From positions 1,206,001 through 1,270,000 of the forward strand of contig WAEK01000003.1 of assembly GCA_011634665.1 (NCBI GenBank): a stretch of 64,000 nucleotides of DNA, in the 5' to 3' direction. Source of the DNA: Mortierella sp. BCC40632. Its lineage: Eukaryota; Mortierellomycota; Mortierellomycetes; Mortierellales; Mortierellaceae. The translations under genes were made by a program, and so were the position numbers. The notes beneath the pieces are model-generated. The model was given only the letters and a program-made list of their open reading frames with translations. It was not told the DNA's origin and did no database searches. This document shows positions 59,601 to 64,000 of the stretch, in pieces; position 1 is the stretch's first letter, and each line of letters begins with the position of its first letter.

Positions 59601-61209
59601 ATCGTGAACGCCTCGATGGTCAAAACTTGTGCTGCGACTCATGGCCACCGACTCGGCCACAAACTGGGACTGGCTCCGCAAGTCTCCAAGTGCCTGCGTG
59701 CTACTGGTTGCTAACCCAAAATCTCCAATTTTGACATCGCCATTTGCATCCAAAAAGATGTTGACAGGCTTGAGATCTCGGTGGATCATACCCTGTGAAT
59801 GAATGTGAACCAGGCCCTCGAGAATTTGTCGAAACAATCTCCAGCCCTCTTCCTCGTCCACCCCAATATCGATCAAGTCCTTGAGTGTCTGCCGCTCACA
59901 GTATTCCATCTGGATATAGAGTGTTCGCGTTGGTTTGGCTGACGCCTTCTTGGATTTTTTCTTCCGCTGTAAATCCTGTGCTCTTGCAAGTTGCTGCAAC
60001 GCGGTCTTGCATCGACCATCGCCCTTGCCCATTGCGGTGCTCTTCTTATTGTTGGTACCACGCATCGGCTCGCTATCCATGGCAAACTGAACACTGCCCG
60101 AATCATCATCAGATCCAGATTCGTTACTTTCGTATTCGCTCTCCGAGTCCGAGTCCGAGTCCGAGTTGTCGTTATCCGAAGAATCCTCTGAGCTATCCAG
60201 GGCGAGTCCATTCATTCCAAACGAACTCTCGCCCAATCCTGAAACATCTGTAGGGCGGTGATTACCAAAGTGAATGATGGGATAGCTATGATTTCGGTTG
60301 TTGGACCCTTCCGATAGAAAGTCGTACTTCATGTCCTTGACAAGTCTTGACGAGTTTTTGTACGAGCTCATGCCCTCTGTGTCGTCTTCATCTTCATCTT
60401 CATCTTCATCCTCTTCTTCACTATCCTCATCATCGTCATCATCATCGTCATCATCATCGTCGCTATTGTCCTCATCGTCTGATTCCGTCAGACCCAATCC
60501 TGACGGTTTCTTGTCGTTCCAAGGACTGACATTCGCATCCTCGAACCATGTCGTAAAGTAACGGACGACAAACTGATGATGCAGTCGAGACAATGTCGTG
60601 ACTTCTCGCAAAATCTTTCGGTTCGTCGCATTGTCTTTAGGATCAAGTTTGATCTTTTTGACAGCATAGAACCGCCCGTCAAGTTTGTTCCTGGCTTTGA
60701 CTACCTCACCAAAACCACCTCGACCCAAAAACTCAATCTCCTCAAAGTCGCTCTTGTATCTCGAATAGAGGTTTTTGCCTGTTGCAGGTGATGCGCTGAG
60801 CTGGTTGATCGAATCGTCCACATACATCTCGTTCAGTCGAGAGGATGATTCCCTGCCCACGCCTGGAGGAAGAACGTTGATGGGTGCAGTAGAAACTCGC
60901 CCACGAGCCCCTAATTTTGAGTCGTTATCGGTATCTATAGAACAAAAGAAAAGCGTGACCGTAGTCTAAGATAAGCACAACAGGTTCTGTGGAACGAGCT
61001 CCGCTCTTTTTGATTATCGAGAAGAGGGTTTTCAAGCAATAACGGACAAACCTTTAAACATATGATACTGAGCCAAAGTGGGATCGTCGTTGGCTTCATC
61101 GCCTAGGAATGGGTCGTTCAAAAGGTCGTTCGCGTTAGGTCGCTTTTTCGGATCCCTGATAATGGATAGGAAGGTGAAAGAGTCGGATGGAAATGTACTG
61201 GTTAATGTC

Positions 61210-61247
<38 letters not shown>

Positions 61248-61898
61248 TTCAAGCACACGCATGGGACCAGTTACTGTTGGATTACATTTCAAACATCCTG
61301 GCAATAATGTCCTTGGTCAACTTGGGAATCGTCGACGAAACAGACTCGAGAAACTCTGCAGGCGTCGAATAAGTCTTGGTCACGCCGTTGCCCCAGAGCA
61401 TCTCCACTAACACCTGACCAAGACACCAAACATCGTGCTTCCGCGTGTATGTTAAAGACGATGACTCTTGTGAGTCGGGTGATGGCCTACAAAAGGGGGG
61501 AGGGGTCAATCAATCAATAAACGGATTGTTAGAGGGGAGTGGGACGGATAAAAGCTCCGGAATGGGATTCGAAAAAAAAAAAAAAAAAAAAAAAAAAGAG
61601 AGCCCCCCTATTCACAAATCACCGGCCTGGTAAAGAACCCCGATCCATATCCTCTTCGAGTAAGATATATCCCTCCTCCAAAAAGTCATACCATGCCCTG
61701 GGTGCCTCGTGTGAAGAATCGGGGTTGAAGGCAAAAGCTGCGTGCATATCCAATAGACGCCTGTGATAGCTTGTGTTGTTGAGCTTAATATTGCCATTCG
61801 AGTCCAAGACAATGTTGCACAGTCGAATGTCTATTTCCCCATAAATGACACAAACAATAAGAGTCACGATCAATCACTTGGCATCAGGAGGACTTTAC

Positions 61899-61972
<74 letters not shown>

Positions 61973-64000
61973 CAAACCTTTGTGGACCACGTTGTTAGAG
62001 TGAAGGAATGCGACTGCTTGCAAGAGCTCGCGAAGATAACGTCTCGTCATATCCAGTCGGACACTGCCTGCAATCTTGATAAAGGATTCGAGAGTGCTCA
62101 TGTTGGCCGAGCTGCTGTCTGTCAATACATGAAAGTGCCAGCCCGTGCTCGCTCTCTCCAGTCGAGACTCCAAAATGGAGACCAAGTGGTGATGTCGTAG
62201 CAGTTTGAGTCTTGACAACTCTTTTTCAACATCCTGTAACTTTTTCTTGCCCAGGTGAGTGGTATAGTGAGGTGCTGTAATGTCGATAGTCTTGAGCAAG
62301 AGGAAAGGCACGTCAGCTGAGGAGAGGGGGCGAGCTGTATAGTTGGCCGGTTGTGCTGTAAAAGTCGAGCTGAGGATCCCGCGCGAGAGACAGGAGCCTC
62401 GGACGACAGACCGGAAAGCGGGAGCCTAGGGTGGAGGAGAGGGGTCGAGATAGAGCAGGTGCATCCGGGGTCAGGATGAGTACATTCATTCACGCAGATC
62501 GGAGAAAGAGAAAGCGAGGGAGGGACAGAGAAAGAGAGAAAAAAAAAATAGGGTCTACTGAGTCTGTCTGGTACAATAGGGCGGGTAGGGCCCCTCGAGC
62601 GGGGGCAAGAGAGAAAAAGGGGAGTCATCAAGAATTATCGACGCGTCAATGGATGACTGAGCTTGTTTGGTGAGTCGATAAACACAATTATAATTATCAT
62701 TTACCTGTGAATCATCTGGTGAAATCATGATCGGGGTCTCAAAGTGGATGGTGACAGCGTCAAGGCCGTATCCAGAGCCGCCGCCGGAGCTGCCACGGCC
62801 TCCCTCGGCATAGTCGCCTCCGAACTGTTCCTGCTGTTTGAGCTTGCGCTCCTTTTGACGCCGCTTCTCTTCACGAATTTTTTCTTCCTTGCGCATCAGC
62901 TCCTCGCGGATTTTTTGGTCTAATGTCCGGTTTTCATTCATGACAGCCTCGAGCTCCAGTTCCTGCTGCTTGGTAAGAGCCTCGATGGCTCTTTCCTGTT
63001 CGTCCTTGGTTGTTTGTTCGACGCGTTGAAGCATTTGTTCGTGGAAACTGGTGTGTTTGATAAAGAGACTCGAGTTGTTCTGAGTGATGAACTCCTGGAC
63101 AAAGGAAGCAATCTCATACATCATCTCTTGGCCAAGTAACTCCTTGGCCTTGACAGGAACCTCCTTTGTCAGCTCCTGAACCTGCGCTGTCGATAGACCT
63201 CTCGGATTCTCAATTTTCAAGTCCGGTATCGTCTTCGGATAAGTCTTTGTGAATCTAGATTTGGGGAGGGAGAGGATTGCGTGTGAGTAAATGAGTATGA
63301 GCGTGAGTGAGTAAGTATGTCTGTGTTTGTGTCTGTCTGTGTCTGTGTCCGTCGGAGGAGAAAGAGGCAGGCGGGGTGACGAGCCAGCAAGGGAAGGTGC
63401 CGCAAAGTTAACGTTTACGCACCCTCCCCGAACTGGCATATGACTGTGGGAAGGAGACGAAAAACGGCCGCCCCACTGTTGCTATGGACGGAAGGACCTG
63501 AAAAAAAAGGGAAAAAAAAAATAAAAAGATCCAACAGAAGAGAGAACGGGGAGACTTACTTGACTCGGAGATCGACCGACACATATCGCTTCAGTTCCTC
63601 TTCTTGTGGCAAGAGATGCAGCCGGAACTCGGGCGTGGTAGGGACCATCTGAAGGAAAAAAGGAAAACGAGGTGTACAAAGATGGACACATTTAGTGGGA
63701 AAAAAAAACAAAACAACATGTGTGCAGCCCGTAGGTTGAGTTTGGGCCTATGCGAGTAAGGGAAACAAAGGATGAAGAACAACGTGCACACGAGTTTTCA
63801 GAACCCATACCTTCCATGCAGACGGGATCATGATGGGCTGATAGTCTTCCATGTAGATGGCTATGAGACGTCGCCGTTCGAGAAAGAAAAAAAACCATGC
63901 ACACACAAACACACATGTTCGGGTGATAACAGGCTGTTTAGTGGAATGTCCAGACCTCGGTATACAGGGTAAAAATGGCACCGATAAAGTCAAAAGAAAG
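56664..64000 (-). CDS. GCN2: eIF2-alpha kinase Gcn2, 5' end outside the window
   Basis: Nine exons are visible: 63860-63811, 63648-63560, 63254-62705, 62425-61978, 61830-61623, 61486-61286, 61155-61052, 60934-57332, 57070-56664, giving about 1,886 residues; the start lies beyond 64000. Domains in order: RWD (AIYMEDYQ, MVPTTPEFRLHLLP; Gcn1 binding), a charged coiled coil (KQQELELEAVMNENR), a degenerate pseudokinase (LLKTIDI, VVHKGDIRLCNIVLD), the active kinase with GRGGFGEV, VKKIKL, HRDLKPVNIF and DFGLA and a long Asp/Glu insert, a HisRS-like domain (MPFARYIARNN, FGRVYREN), and a C-terminal domain with HVWLYSHRDDFSILYH. Uncharged tRNA bound by the HisRS-like part activates phosphorylation of eIF2-alpha Ser51 during amino-acid starvation; acts in cytosol on ribosomes. 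Gly/Gln/His runs interrupt the C-terminal domain. All kinase catalytic residues are present. Confidence 0.94.
56724..56852 (-). repeat. In-frame Gly, Gln and His codon repeats in the GCN2 last exon
   Basis: Coding triplet repeats encode about 16 Gly, then alternating Gln and His runs, between RYGQEE and ANNRHVW near the Gcn2 C-terminus. The frame is kept on both sides. Confidence 0.85.
60380..60485 (-). repeat. Asp/Glu codon repeat in the Gcn2 kinase insert
   Basis: GAT/GAC/GAA triplets encode an almost unbroken acidic run within the insert that eIF2-alpha kinases carry in the N-lobe, before the segment TLYIQMEYC. Acidic inserts are known in the family. Confidence 0.85.
61215..61245. repeat. 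T homopolymer (about 31) in GCN2 intron
   Basis: T run on the plus strand (A on the coding strand) within intron 61285-61156 of GCN2. Confidence 0.9.
61572..61597. repeat. A homopolymer (about 26) in GCN2 intron
   Basis: A run on the plus strand within intron 61622-61487 of GCN2. Confidence 0.9.
61900..61964. repeat. A homopolymer plus (AG)n in GCN2 intron
   Basis: About 34 A followed by AG dinucleotides within intron 61977-61831. On the coding strand this is a CT run followed by a T run leading toward the 3' splice site. Confidence 0.9.

Noticed and set aside
1..64000. CRISPR arrays, phage genes, transposons, bacterial operons
   Set aside because: No spaced repeats, no transposase, integrase or reverse-transcriptase motifs and no prokaryotic gene organisation; repeats present are simple-sequence or gene duplication.

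Overview
The window is nuclear DNA of a filamentous fungus. Evidence: genes are split by many short introns (mostly about 50-550 bp) with GTAAGT-type donors and clear YAG acceptors, there are fungal orthologues such as Iml2, Aim18-like chalcone isomerase-fold protein, Pch2 and Gcn2, and there is no viral, plasmid or bacterial signature. The mixture of tandem F-box/LRR-like genes, intron-rich housekeeping genes, long pyrimidine-rich leaders and frequent A/T homopolymers suggests an early-diverging fungus, most likely Mortierellomycota/Mucoromycota. That placement is an inference and was not tested by any search. All exon boundaries were derived by hand from splice sites, reading phase and protein continuity.

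Layout. 0.2-6.8 kb (minus): two tandem paralogous F-box-like genes with the same three-exon structure, including a 37-nt first exon. 7.3-9.9 kb (minus): an IML2/TTC39-type protein. 9.9-13.0 kb: gene-poor DNA with CT microsatellites. 13.05-15.3 kb (plus): a ten-exon UPF0014/FetB-like membrane protein. 16.4 kb: a small Thr/Ser-rich ORF. 18.7-21.5 kb (plus): the AAA+ ATPase Pch2/TRIP13. 22.1-26.1 kb (minus): an ankyrin plus dilute-domain (DIL) protein. 26.1-30.6 kb: GA/CT-rich and mostly non-coding, with one weak small-gene candidate. 30.9-32.3 kb (plus): a Nudix hydrolase. 32.6-34.0 kb (plus): an Aim18-like mitochondrial protein. 34.3-38.0 kb (minus): a 1,243-aa Ser-rich protein of unknown function. 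40.9-41.6 kb (minus): a small secreted six-cysteine protein. 41.6-48.0 kb: the largest gene-free interval. 48.0-52.1 kb (minus): a PQ-loop vacuolar amino-acid transporter with a 2.1-kb first intron. 53.1-56.0 kb (minus): an unknown two-membrane-segment protein. 56.7 kb to the right edge (minus): GCN2, truncated at its 5' end by the window.

There is no operon and no obvious biosynthetic or defence cluster. The only functional neighbourhood is at the right end, where a predicted vacuolar basic amino-acid transporter (Ypq1/PQLC2 type) and the amino-acid starvation kinase Gcn2 lie on the same strand, separated by one unknown membrane protein. No tRNA, rRNA, CRISPR array, transposase or reverse transcriptase was recognised. 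The items most worth a second look are the long PQ-loop intron carrying a 231-codon sense-strand open frame, the fungal UPF0014 gene, the Gcn2 C-terminal Gly/Gln/His insertion, the two uncharacterised proteins (1,243 aa and secreted six-Cys), and the recently duplicated F-box pair.
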